The translations under genes were made by a program, and so were the position numbers. Positions 33,266-42,334 of a stretch of 64,000 bases of DNA are shown piece after piece (position 1 is the stretch's first letter; every line of letters starts with the position of its first letter). The notes beneath the pieces are model-generated. The model did no database searches. It was not told where the DNA came from and saw only the letters and a program-made list of their open reading frames with translations. This DNA comes from HIMB114 sp052048155 (GTDB lineage: Bacteria; Pseudomonadota; Alphaproteobacteria; Pelagibacterales; Pelagibacteraceae): contig NZ_JBNAIK010000003.1 of the NCBI RefSeq assembly GCF_052048155.1, forward strand, positions 1 to 64,000. The letters are read 5' to 3'.

Positions 33266-35804
33266 TATTGTCAGCTAATCTTACTGCAGTTACAACTTTT
33301 TCATCCGAAGATGTTTTGAATATTCTTACCCCTTGAGTATTTCTACCCGCTACTCTTATTTCATTTACTTTAACTCTTATCATTTGACCTTTGCTGGTTA
33401 CTAACATTATATCATCGTCAGACTTAATTGGAAAAGAAGCAGCAACATTTCCATTTCTTTCAGTTGTTGAAATATTTATAATACCCTGTCCGCCACGGCC
33501 TGTTTCTCTAAACTCGTATGCTGATGACCTTTTGCCATAGCCATTTTCAGTTATTGTTAAGATAAACTCTTCTTTAGATTTCATTTCATCCTTATCAGAA
33601 GAGATAATGTTTGGATTTAAAATAGATAAAGAAATTACACGATCATTGTTTTTCAAGTTTATTCCTTTTACTCCTTTTGAACTTCTACCTTTGAATAATC
33701 TAATTTTTTTACTATTAACTCTTAAGCTTTTGCCAAGATAAGAATTAATCATTACATCTTCATTTGCTTTAAGTAATTTTACGGAAACTATTTCATCGTC
33801 CTTGTCTAGCTTCATAGCAATTTTTCCATTAGATTGAATATTCTTAAAATCTTCTAAATTATTTTTTCTTATTTTTCCTAATTTTGTAATAAAAACTATA
33901 TTTAAATCAGACCATTCATTTTCATTTTCTGGCAAAGGCATAATAGATGAAACATAACTTTGATTATCTATAGGTAGTAAGTTATGTAAAGACTTACCCT
34001 TTGATTGATTTGAACCTTCTGGAATCTTCCAAGTTTTTAATTTGTAAACAATCCCTTTATTTGAAAAAAATAATACAGGTGTCAAAGTATTCACTGAGAA
34101 TAATTGTGTTACGAAATCTTCTTCTCTTGTAATTATGCCAATTTTTCCTCTCCCACCTCTTTTTTGAGCTTTAATATTAGTTATTGGCGTTCTTTTAATG
34201 TAGCCTTTGTTTGTAACGGTAACAATTACCTGTTCTTTTTGAATAACATCCTCAACTTCTACTGAAGTAATTTGATCAATGATTTTTGTTTTTCTTGGTG
34301 TTGAAAATTTATTTTTTATACCAATTAATTCGTTTTTTATAAGATTAATTAACTCAGTTTTGTCAATTAGTATTTTTTTAAGTTTTATTATTAATTCATA
34401 AAGTTCTGATAATTCATCATTGATTTCATCATAACCTATTGCTGTTAATTTTTGCAATCTTAAGTCCAATATAGCTTTAACTTGAAAATTTGATAATTGG
34501 TAGTGATCTAAATCATTTAATTCATTAATATTTAATATGTTTTTGTCTAATTTTGATTTTTTAAAATTCCAAGTTTTTTTTAACAATGAAACCTTAGCAT
34601 CATTAGGCGTTTTAGATTTTCTTATAATAGATATTATTTCATCTATATTTTCTATAGCAATAAATAAACCTATTAAAATATGAGATCTGTCTTTTGCTTT
34701 TTTTAAATCAAATAAAGTTCTTTTGATAATTGTTTTTTCTCTAAAGCTAACAAAAATTTCAATGAATTGTTTTAAATTTAATAGTTCTGGTTTTTTTTCA
34801 TTTATTGCTAAAGTATTAAACCCAAAAGAACTTTCTAATGGAGAAAATTTATAAAGCTGATTTATTATAATTTCTTGATTAACTCCCTTTCTCAATTCAA
34901 TTACAATTCTCACGCCCTCTTTATTTGACTCGTCTCGAAGATCTGCAATACCTTCTAATTTTTTATCTCTAATTAAAAGAGCTATTTTTTCAATAAGAAC
35001 GGTTTTGTTAACTTGATAAGGAACAGATTTAATAATTATTAGTTTTCTATCTCGTGATCCTTCTTCAATTTCTATTTCACCTCTTATTTTAATTGAACCT
35101 CTGCCTTTCTCATATCCATTTTTTATTTCATTTTTTCCTAAGATAATCCCGCCGGTTGGAAAATCAGGACCTGGAATTTTTTTCATAATTTCAGATACAG
35201 AGATTTTATTATTATCTAAATATGCTAAAGTTCCATCCATTACTTCTCCAAGGTTATGAGGTGGTATATTTGTTGCCATTCCAACTGCAATACCACCGGC
35301 ACCATTTACTAATAAATTTGGAAATTGAGCTGGAAGAACAACAGGTTCAGTTTCAGTGTCATCGTAATTATTTTGAAAATTAACAGTATTCTTATCAATG
35401 TCAGAAATTAGAAATTCGGATATTTTCGCTAACTTAGTTTCAGTGTATCTCATAGCAGCTGCTCTATCACCATCTAAAGATCCGAAATTACCTTGACCTT
35501 CTAGCAATTTTGTATTCATTGAAAAATCTTGTGCTAAGCGAACAAGTGCATCATATACAGCTTGATCTCCATGAGGATGGTACTTACCTATTACATCCCC
35601 AACTACTCTGGCAGATTTTCTAAACTGCTTGGACCAATCATAACCACCTTTATACATAGCGTATATTATTCTTCTGTGTACGGGTTTTAGTCCGTCACGA
35701 GCATCCGGTAATGCTCTAGAAACAATTACACTCATAGCATAAGATAAATATGAGGACTTCATTTCATCACTAATATTTCTATTGCCTAGATTTTTTGATG
35801 ACAT
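33258..35804 (-). CDS. gyrA: DNA gyrase subunit A
   Basis: Breaks and reseals DNA to introduce negative supercoils, with GyrB. The active-site Tyr is in DRAAAMRYTETKLAK. The quinolone-pocket helix reads YHPHGDQAVYDALVRLAQ, with Gln where E. coli has Ser83 and Asp kept at position 87. The gyrase box appears as QKRGGRG in the C-terminal wrapping domain, which separates GyrA from ParC. 848 aa with six-blade-type repeats. It lies 13 bases after ssb. Confidence 0.97.
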   Translation of the reverse strand: MSSKNLGNRNISDEMKSSYLSYAMSVIVSRALPDARDGLKPVHRRIIYAMYKGGYDWSKQFRKSARVVGDVIGKYHPHGDQAVYDALVRLAQDFSMNTKLLEGQGNFGSLDGDRAAAMRYTETKLAKISEFLISDIDKNTVNFQNNYDDTETEPVVLPAQFPNLLVNGAGGIAVGMATNIPPHNLGEVMDGTLAYLDNNKISVSEIMKKIPGPDFPTGGIILGKNEIKNGYEKGRGSIKIRGEIEIEEGSRDRKLIIIKSVPYQVNKTVLIEKIALLIRDKKLEGIADLRDESNKEGVRIVIELRKGVNQEIIINQLYKFSPLESSFGFNTLAINEKKPELLNLKQFIEIFVSFREKTIIKRTLFDLKKAKDRSHILIGLFIAIENIDEIISIIRKSKTPNDAKVSLLKKTWNFKKSKLDKNILNINELNDLDHYQLSNFQVKAILDLRLQKLTAIGYDEINDELSELYELIIKLKKILIDKTELINLIKNELIGIKNKFSTPRKTKIIDQITSVEVEDVIQKEQVIVTVTNKGYIKRTPITNIKAQKRGGRGKIGIITREEDFVTQLFSVNTLTPVLFFSNKGIVYKLKTWKIPEGSNQSKGKSLHNLLPIDNQSYVSSIMPLPENENEWSDLNIVFITKLGKIRKNNLEDFKNIQSNGKIAMKLDKDDEIVSVKLLKANEDVMINSYLGKSLRVNSKKIRLFKGRSSKGVKGINLKNNDRVISLSILNPNIISSDKDEMKSKEEFILTITENGYGKRSSAYEFRETGRGGQGIINISTTERNGNVAASFPIKSDDDIMLVTSKGQMIRVKVNEIRVAGRNTQGVRIFKTSSDEKVVTAVRLADNNE

Positions 35805-35817
35805 TTATTATTTTGAT

Positions 35818-36276
35818 CTAAAAAGGAACTTCATCATCTAAATCACTTGATGAAACATTGTTGTCAGATGGCAAAGAACTTGAGTCTTGATTCATGCTGC
35901 CATCATCAATTTTATTACTACCAGTTGAACCACCAAGCATTGTCAGAGTAGAGTTATATCCTTGGAGTATAACTTGGGTACTGTACTTTTCTTGCCCATT
36001 ATTATCTGTATATTTAGTAGTTTGGATTTGACCTTCTATGTAAACTTGGGCACCTTTTTTAAGATATTGTTGCACCACATTAACCAAACCTTCATTAAAT
36101 ATTACTACTCTATGCCACTCGGTTTTTTCTTTTCTTTCGCCGGTATTCTTGTCTTTCCATGTTTCTGAAGTAGCTAAACTAAGTCTAGCTACATTTTTCC
36201 CATTCGACATTTGCTTTATTTCCGGATCGTTACCTAACCTGCCAATTAGTAACACTTTATTTAAACTGCCAGCCAT
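35818..36276 (-). CDS. ssb: Single-stranded DNA-binding protein
   Basis: OB-fold protein coating single-stranded DNA in replication and repair. LNKVLLIGRLGNDPEIKQM, EKTEWHRVVIFNEGLVNVV and the acidic protein-docking tip DLDDEVPF are all present. 152 aa with a Ser/Asn/Gly-rich linker. It diverges from uvrA across 91 bases, an arrangement common in proteobacteria, and leads the ssb-gyrA-coaD-ppi-tgt series. Confidence 0.98.
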   Translation of the reverse strand: MAGSLNKVLLIGRLGNDPEIKQMSNGKNVARLSLATSETWKDKNTGERKEKTEWHRVVIFNEGLVNVVQQYLKKGAQVYIEGQIQTTKYTDNNGQEKYSTQVILQGYNSTLTMLGGSTGSNKIDDGSMNQDSSSLPSDNNVSSSDLDDEVPF

Positions 36277-36367
36277 AATTATATATTTTTTAGTGATTTA
36301 AATTGAACTATTTTTAACATATATCAGTGCAAGATATAAGTAATTATTAAATAAACCATCAACAGGC

Positions 36368-39253
36368 ATGCTTAAAAATATAATAGTTAAAGGGGCTAAA
36401 GAACATAATTTAAAAAATCTCTCAGTTGAAATACCGAGGGAGAAATTAGTCATTATTACAGGCTTATCCGGCTCAGGAAAATCATCGCTAGCATTTGATA
36501 CAATATATGCCGAAGGACAAAGACGATATGTGGAAAGTTTATCTGCATACGCAAGACAATTTTTAGATAAAATGAAAAAACCTAATGTCGAATTAATTGA
36601 AGGTTTATCTCCGGCAATTTCAATAGAACAAAAAACAACTTCAAAAAATCCAAGGTCTATAGTTGCAACGGTTACTGAAATTTATGATTATATGAGGGTT
36701 TTATATGCAAGGGTTGGTATCCCCTATTCACCATTTACTGGAAAAGAAATAAAGTCTCAAACAGTTTCTGAAATTGTAGATAAAATTTTGGATTTTCCAA
36801 AACCATCAAGAGTTATAATTTTTTCTCCAATTGTTAGAGGAAGAAAAGGTGAATATAAAAAAGAATTACAAGCTTTAAAAAAACAGGGTTATGAGAAAGT
36901 TAGAATAGACGATAAAATTTATGATTTAGACGATGTACCAACTTTAAATAAAAAAATTAAACATAATATTGATGTTCAAATTGACAAATTTACAAATAAA
37001 AAAAATGAAATCAAAAGAATCTCTGAAAGTATTGAATCTGGTTTAAAGCTTTCTGATGGCCTCATTTACGCTGAATATAAAAATGAAAACTTACCTAAGG
37101 AACATCAAAAAGTTGAAAAAATTACTTTTTCATCAAAATTTGCGTGTCCTGAAAGTGGTTTTACGATTGAAGAAATTGAACCAAGATTATTTTCATTCAA
37201 CTCACCATTTGGCGCATGTACTGAATGTGATGGTCTTGGAATGGATTTGTTTGTAGACCCTAAATTAGTAGTACCAAATGATAAAATTACCTTGGCAGAT
37301 GGTTGTATTAAGCCTTGGTCATCAAGTTCTTCTTTATATTATGCTCAAACATTATCATCATTAGCCAAACATTATAAATTTTCTTTAAGTGATCCCTGGA
37401 AGAAAATCCCGAAAAAAATTCAAGATATTATTTTATATGGTTCTGATGATGAGGAAATCAAATTTTCATATGATGATGGTTATGGAAAATATTCTAGTAC
37501 AAAAACATTTGAAGGAGTTATTACAAATTTAGAGAGAAAATATTTAGAAACTGAAAGTGACTGGAAAAGAGAAGAAATATCTCAATACCAAAGTGAAAAA
37601 GAATGTTCTTCTTGTAATGGCTTCAGATTAAAAGAAGAGGCACTTTGCATTAAAATTAATAAAAAAAATATCAGTGAAGTTACAAAATTATCAATAAAAG
37701 AAGCTAATCAATGGTTTTTGGATTTGCCTAATATTTTAACAGATAAAGAAAATGAAATAGCAAAACATGTTTTAAAAGAGATAAATGAACGATTAAAATT
37801 TTTAGTTAATGTAGGCTTAGATTATTTAAATTTATCACGAGCATCTGGTACTTTGTCTGGTGGAGAGTCGCAAAGAATAAGACTTGCGTCACAAATTGGC
37901 TCAGGGTTGCAAGGTGTTCTCTATGTTTTAGATGAGCCATCAATTGGTTTGCATCAAAAAGATAACTCTAAATTGTTAGAAGCCTTAAAAAGATTACGAG
38001 ATCTTGGAAATTCTGTAATAGTAGTAGAGCATGATGAAGAGGCAATGTTAACCTCGGATCATATAATAGATATAGGTCCCGAAGCAGGTATTAATGGCGG
38101 AACTGTAGTTGCGCAGGGAAATATTAACGAAATAAAAAAGAATACAAAAAGTATCACAGGTGATTATCTATCTGGACGGAAATATATATCAATTCCCAAA
38201 ACTAGACGAACTGCAAAAAATGGAAGATTTCTTCAAATTACTGGTTGCACAGGAAATAATCTACAAAACGTTAACTTGCATATACCATTAGGTACTTTTA
38301 CATGTGTGACAGGCGTTTCTGGAAGTGGAAAATCAACAGCAGTACTACATACATTATATAGAGCTTTAAATCTAATGATTAACAAATCTTACTCAAGACA
38401 GATGCCACAGCCATTTAAAGGCATTAAAGGATTTGAGTATTTAGATAAAATTATAGATATAGATCAATCTCCTATAGGAAGAACACCAAGATCAAATCCA
38501 GCTACGTATTCAGGAGCTTTTACACCAATTAGAGATTGGTTTGCTGGTTTGCCAGAAGCCAAAAGCAGAGGATACAAGCCTGGGCGATTTTCCTTTAATG
38601 TAAAAGGTGGAAGATGTGAAGCATGTGAGGGAGATGGAGTTATAACTTATGAAATGCACTTTTTGCCAGATGTTTTTGTACAATGTGATGTTTGTAAGGG
38701 AAAAAGATATAATCGTGAAACATTAAGCGTAACATTCAAGAATAAAAGTATTGCTGATGTGCTAGACATGAGTGTAGACGAAGGCGTCAGTTTTTTTGAA
38801 AATATACCTGTCATTAAAGATAAATTACTCACATTACAAAAAGTAGGACTTGGTTATATGAAAATAGGTCAACAAGCGACTACTCTTTCTGGTGGTGAAG
38901 CACAAAGAATAAAGCTTGCTAAAGAATTGTCCAAAAGGTCTACAGGTAGAACTATTTATATCTTAGATGAACCAACAACAGGACTGCACGCCCATGATAT
39001 AAAAAAATTATTAGAAGTTCTCCAGGCTTTTGTACAAAAAGGTAACACAGTTTTGGTAATCGAACATAATATGGATGTTATAAAAACTGCAGATTGGTTA
39101 ATAGATATGGGTCCGGAAGGTGGTGATAATGGTGGTCAAATATTATTTCAAGGAAAACCTGAAGATTTAGTTAAAATTAAAAATAGTTATACAGGTGAAT
39201 ATTTAGAAAAAATTATATCAATAAATAAGTCTAAATTAAAAAAGTCTGCCTAA
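36368..39253 (+). CDS. uvrA: Excinuclease ABC subunit A
   Basis: Damage-recognition ATPase of nucleotide-excision repair. Two ABC units: Walker A motifs ITGLSGSGKSSLAFDTIYAE (near residue 31) and VTGVSGSGKSTAV (near residue 650). Both ABC signatures (LSGGESQRIRLASQIGSG and LSGGEAQRIKLAKELSKR) and both zinc modules are visible (CPESG...CTECDG, CEACEGDG...CDVCKG). At 961 aa it is full length. It converges on secF with a four-base CTAA overlap that gives both stop codons. Confidence 0.98.
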   Translation: MLKNIIVKGAKEHNLKNLSVEIPREKLVIITGLSGSGKSSLAFDTIYAEGQRRYVESLSAYARQFLDKMKKPNVELIEGLSPAISIEQKTTSKNPRSIVATVTEIYDYMRVLYARVGIPYSPFTGKEIKSQTVSEIVDKILDFPKPSRVIIFSPIVRGRKGEYKKELQALKKQGYEKVRIDDKIYDLDDVPTLNKKIKHNIDVQIDKFTNKKNEIKRISESIESGLKLSDGLIYAEYKNENLPKEHQKVEKITFSSKFACPESGFTIEEIEPRLFSFNSPFGACTECDGLGMDLFVDPKLVVPNDKITLADGCIKPWSSSSSLYYAQTLSSLAKHYKFSLSDPWKKIPKKIQDIILYGSDDEEIKFSYDDGYGKYSSTKTFEGVITNLERKYLETESDWKREEISQYQSEKECSSCNGFRLKEEALCIKINKKNISEVTKLSIKEANQWFLDLPNILTDKENEIAKHVLKEINERLKFLVNVGLDYLNLSRASGTLSGGESQRIRLASQIGSGLQGVLYVLDEPSIGLHQKDNSKLLEALKRLRDLGNSVIVVEHDEEAMLTSDHIIDIGPEAGINGGTVVAQGNINEIKKNTKSITGDYLSGRKYISIPKTRRTAKNGRFLQITGCTGNNLQNVNLHIPLGTFTCVTGVSGSGKSTAVLHTLYRALNLMINKSYSRQMPQPFKGIKGFEYLDKIIDIDQSPIGRTPRSNPATYSGAFTPIRDWFAGLPEAKSRGYKPGRFSFNVKGGRCEACEGDGVITYEMHFLPDVFVQCDVCKGKRYNRETLSVTFKNKSIADVLDMSVDEGVSFFENIPVIKDKLLTLQKVGLGYMKIGQQATTLSGGEAQRIKLAKELSKRSTGRTIYILDEPTTGLHAHDIKKLLEVLQAFVQKGNTVLVIEHNMDVIKTADWLIDMGPEGGDNGGQILFQGKPEDLVKIKNSYTGEYLEKIISINKSKLKKSA

Positions 39254-40158
39254 GGTGTTTTGTCTATAACTTCATTCCAATCTCTCTTAACATTAAAAAT
39301 TAATATTAAAGGTGCAGCAATGAAAATTGATGAATAAGTACCGACAATAACACCCCAAATTAAAGCAAAAGAAAAACCTCTTAATATTTCACCACCAAAA
39401 AAATAAATAGCAATTAAAGCTAATAAAGTAGTGATTGAAGTTTTTAAGGTCCTTGGCAAAGTTTCGTTAACAGAAATGTTTATTAAATCTAAGAGATCAC
39501 TCTTATCATCTTTTTTTAAATTTTCTCTTATACGATCATAAATTACAACCGTATCATTCATGGAATAACCAACTATTGTTAGAATAGCTGCTATTATAGA
39601 AAGATTAAATTCAAAACCAATTATGCTGAACGCACCTAGAGTTAACATGACATCATGTAACAAAGCTAAAATTGATCCTAAACTAAACTGCCACTCAAAT
39701 CTAAGCCAAATATAAAAAAGCATTAAAATTAATGCAATTAAAACAGCATATATACCACTTTTAGTTAACTCTTTACTAATTTTTGGCCCTACCATTTCGA
39801 CTCTTCTAAAATTGATAGTTTCTGTCAAACTTTTTTCTAATTGTGTTTTTACATTTGGTATGAAGTCACTTTTTCCGCTTTTCTTTTCAAAAATTGCTAA
39901 AAAAGTTTGATTGTTACCAAATTCTTTAACTTTAACATCGCCTAATTCTTGTTGAATAAGAGCTTCTCTAATATTTGTAGCTGAATATTTTTTATCAAAT
40001 TGCATTTCAATGACTGTCCCACCCTTAAAATCAATTCCAAGGTTCAAACCTTTTGAAAAAAAAGAGATAAAAGAAATAACTATAAGCAAAAAAGATAATA
40101 AGTAAAATTGCTTATAAAATTTTAAAAAAGAGATGTTTTTATTATAAATGTTAAACAT
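39250..40158 (-). CDS. secF: Protein translocase subunit SecF
   Basis: RND-type membrane partner of SecD that uses the proton gradient to help pull proteins through SecYEG. Six membrane segments; LGIDFKGGTVIEMQF in the first periplasmic loop and GYSMNDTVVIYDRIRENL in the core are typical. 302 aa. It shares one base with secD. Its stop codon overlaps that of convergent uvrA. Confidence 0.97.
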   Translation of the reverse strand: MFNIYNKNISFLKFYKQFYLLSFLLIVISFISFFSKGLNLGIDFKGGTVIEMQFDKKYSATNIREALIQQELGDVKVKEFGNNQTFLAIFEKKSGKSDFIPNVKTQLEKSLTETINFRRVEMVGPKISKELTKSGIYAVLIALILMLFYIWLRFEWQFSLGSILALLHDVMLTLGAFSIIGFEFNLSIIAAILTIVGYSMNDTVVIYDRIRENLKKDDKSDLLDLINISVNETLPRTLKTSITTLLALIAIYFFGGEILRGFSFALIWGVIVGTYSSIFIAAPLILIFNVKRDWNEVIDKTP

Positions 40159-41708
40159 TATATTTTAATCACCTCCCCTTTTTTTGACTTAACATATGAA
40201 GCCACAAACAATCTACCTAAGATAAATGTTGTAAATAAAGAAGTAATTATCCCAACTGCCAAAGTAACAGCAAAACCCTTAACTGGACCGCTACCTATAA
40301 AATATAATACGATTGCAGCGATTAAAGTTGTGATATTTGCATCTAAAAGAGTAGTTAAAACCCTTTTGTAACCATTATCAAATGCAATCATAATATTTTT
40401 TTCAATTAATAATTCTTCTTTAATTCTCTCATAAATTAAAACATTCGCATCAACAGCCATTCCAACTGTCAAAATAATTCCCGCTATACCGGGCAATGTT
40501 AATGTGGCTTCAATTAATGTTAATGTTCCTAAAAGTAGAATTAAATTTACTAAAAGTGATATATTGGCAAAAATACCCAATATTCTATAGTTAATTAAAA
40601 TATAAATTATTACTAAAACAAATCCTATTATTAGTGACATGATTCCTTTGTCTATACTTTCTTGACCAAGGTCTGGACCTACAGTTCTTTCTTCAATTAT
40701 AGACATTGGCGCAGGTAATGCGCCTGACCTTAGTACAATTGCTAAATTATTAGCCTCCTCTACACTAAAACCACCTGATATTTGACCACTACCAGCTGTT
40801 ATTGCATCTCTAATTGTAGGTGCGCTAACTACTTGATTGTCAATAACAATTGCCAATCTTCTACCTATGTTATTTTTAGTTGCATAAGCAAATTTTTTTG
40901 CGCCAAAATTATCTAATTTAAAATTTACAACAGAGCTATTGTTTATATTGTCAAAACCTGGTTGAGCATCAGTTAAATGTTCACCAGAGAGCACCAATGT
41001 TTTCTCAACATTAAATTTTTCTAACTTACTTTTAGAATCCAAAATATCAAAGCTATTACTATTGGCATCATTGTTTGCTAAAAATTTGAAACTTAATTTA
41101 GCTGTAGTTCCAATAATTTCCTTAATCCTTTTTGGATTTTTTATTCCCGGTAATTCGATTAAGATTCTCTCTTCACCTTGTGCAATAATTGTTGGCTCTC
41201 TTGTTCCCAGTTCATCAATTCTGGATCTAATAATTTCTAAAGACTGTTCCATTGCATTTTTTTTAATCCTTTGAAGATAAGCCGTACTAAAATTTATATT
41301 TACAATATTGTCATTAATAACAAATTGCAGCTCTTTATTTGTTTCGTCTACTCTGGAATTAATATCTTTATCATTTAATAGTTTTTCAATTTTATTTTTA
41401 TTTTCAAGATTTATTTGAAAAGAAATTGTTTGCGAATTATTAATTTTAAAGTTTGTATAATTTATTCTTTCTGATCTAATTTTTTTTCTAATATCAAATG
41501 CTTTTGTATCAATTTTTTCTTGAAATAGCGGCTTAGAATCTACTTCTAGTAACAAATAAGATCCTCCTTGAAGATCTAAACCTAATACAATTTTTTTTTC
41601 TGGAAATATTTTTGAAGGTGTATTTAAAAAATTTGGTATAAAAAAAAATAAGCCTATTAAAATTGTTAAAGAAATAAAAAAAATTTTTAATCGAGAAAAA
41701 TATAACAC
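40158..41708 (-). CDS. secD: Protein translocase subunit SecD
   Basis: Partner of SecF in Sec-dependent export. LGLDLQGGSYLLLEVD opens the periplasmic P1 domain, and GMAVDANVLIYERIKEEL marks the proton-conducting helix region. 516 aa, somewhat short relative to E. coli (615). The start is a GTG at 41708, six bases after yajC. yajC-secD-secF form one unit. Confidence 0.97.
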   Translation of the reverse strand: MLYFSRLKIFFISLTILIGLFFFIPNFLNTPSKIFPEKKIVLGLDLQGGSYLLLEVDSKPLFQEKIDTKAFDIRKKIRSERINYTNFKINNSQTISFQINLENKNKIEKLLNDKDINSRVDETNKELQFVINDNIVNINFSTAYLQRIKKNAMEQSLEIIRSRIDELGTREPTIIAQGEERILIELPGIKNPKRIKEIIGTTAKLSFKFLANNDANSNSFDILDSKSKLEKFNVEKTLVLSGEHLTDAQPGFDNINNSSVVNFKLDNFGAKKFAYATKNNIGRRLAIVIDNQVVSAPTIRDAITAGSGQISGGFSVEEANNLAIVLRSGALPAPMSIIEERTVGPDLGQESIDKGIMSLIIGFVLVIIYILINYRILGIFANISLLVNLILLLGTLTLIEATLTLPGIAGIILTVGMAVDANVLIYERIKEELLIEKNIMIAFDNGYKRVLTTLLDANITTLIAAIVLYFIGSGPVKGFAVTLAVGIITSLFTTFILGRLFVASYVKSKKGEVIKI

Positions 41709-41714
41709 ACTTAA

Positions 41715-41999
41715 TTAGTCTTTTGGCTCAGTCTTACTCAAAACTTGAGTGATGGTAGATTTTATTACCTGAACATTTACATTATCAGCTATTTCAACTT
41801 CTGCTTTTTCGTTATCAATGACTCGGATAATTTTACCAACAATACCTCCAGATGTAACAACATTATCACCTCGAGTTAGTGCTTCGACCATTGCTTTATG
41901 TTCTTTTATTCTCTTTTGCTGAGGTCTTATTAATAAGAAATAAAAAATAACAAATATTAGTATTAGAGGTATAAATTGACCTAATGTTTTTCCATCCAT
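41715..41999 (-). CDS. yajC: Preprotein translocase subunit YajC
   Basis: Small accessory subunit of the SecDF complex. One membrane helix (FIPLILIFVIFYFLLIRPQQ) followed by KRIKEHKAMVEALTRGDNVVTSGGI, the family signature. 94 aa. First gene of yajC-secDF. Confidence 0.96.
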   Translation of the reverse strand: MDGKTLGQFIPLILIFVIFYFLLIRPQQKRIKEHKAMVEALTRGDNVVTSGGIVGKIIRVIDNEKAEVEIADNVNVQVIKSTITQVLSKTEPKD

Positions 42000-42041
42000 G
42001 GCGAAGTGTTTAAACTAATGAATAAATAATTCAACCTATAA

Positions 42042-42299
42042 TTATTGTCTTTCCAAGTAACTCTTTATTTTTTTTGCTATTCCAATGTCTTCAATTTGAC
42101 TGTTTGAAATATTCATTACAAAATAATCAGTGAGAGCTTTGTCACTAAATTCTAACAATCTCTCAAATTCATCCAAATCATTGGGCAATAAACTTGAATG
42201 GTTGTTTTTAAAAAAGCCGCCAAGAACCAAATCCATTTCCTTGGTTCCCCTGTGTGATGATCTAAACATTAATTTTTTTACAAAGTCTGTATTGCTCAC
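42042..42299 (-). CDS. sdhE: Succinate dehydrogenase assembly factor SdhE
   Basis: Promotes covalent FAD attachment to the succinate dehydrogenase flavoprotein. The conserved RGxxE motif is in FRSSHRGTKEMDLVLGGFF. The five-helix bundle continues with LDEFERLLEFSDKALTDYFV. About 85 aa if it starts at the GTG at 42299. The reading frame stays open to 42335 but that part is hydrophobic noise overlapping the recG start. Divergent sdhE/recG is a recurrent alphaproteobacterial pair. Confidence 0.87.
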   Translation of the reverse strand: MSNTDFVKKLMFRSSHRGTKEMDLVLGGFFKNNHSSLLPNDLDEFERLLEFSDKALTDYFVMNISNSQIEDIGIAKKIKSYLERQ

Positions 42300-42334
42300 A
42301 ATTAAAATAAATATAAAAATAAATAATATATTCA

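Noticed and set aside
36277..36367. SOS-box-like GAAC near the ssb/uvrA divergent promoter
   Set aside because: The second half-site does not match the alphaproteobacterial GTTC-N7-GTTC (or GAAC-N7-GAAC) pattern.
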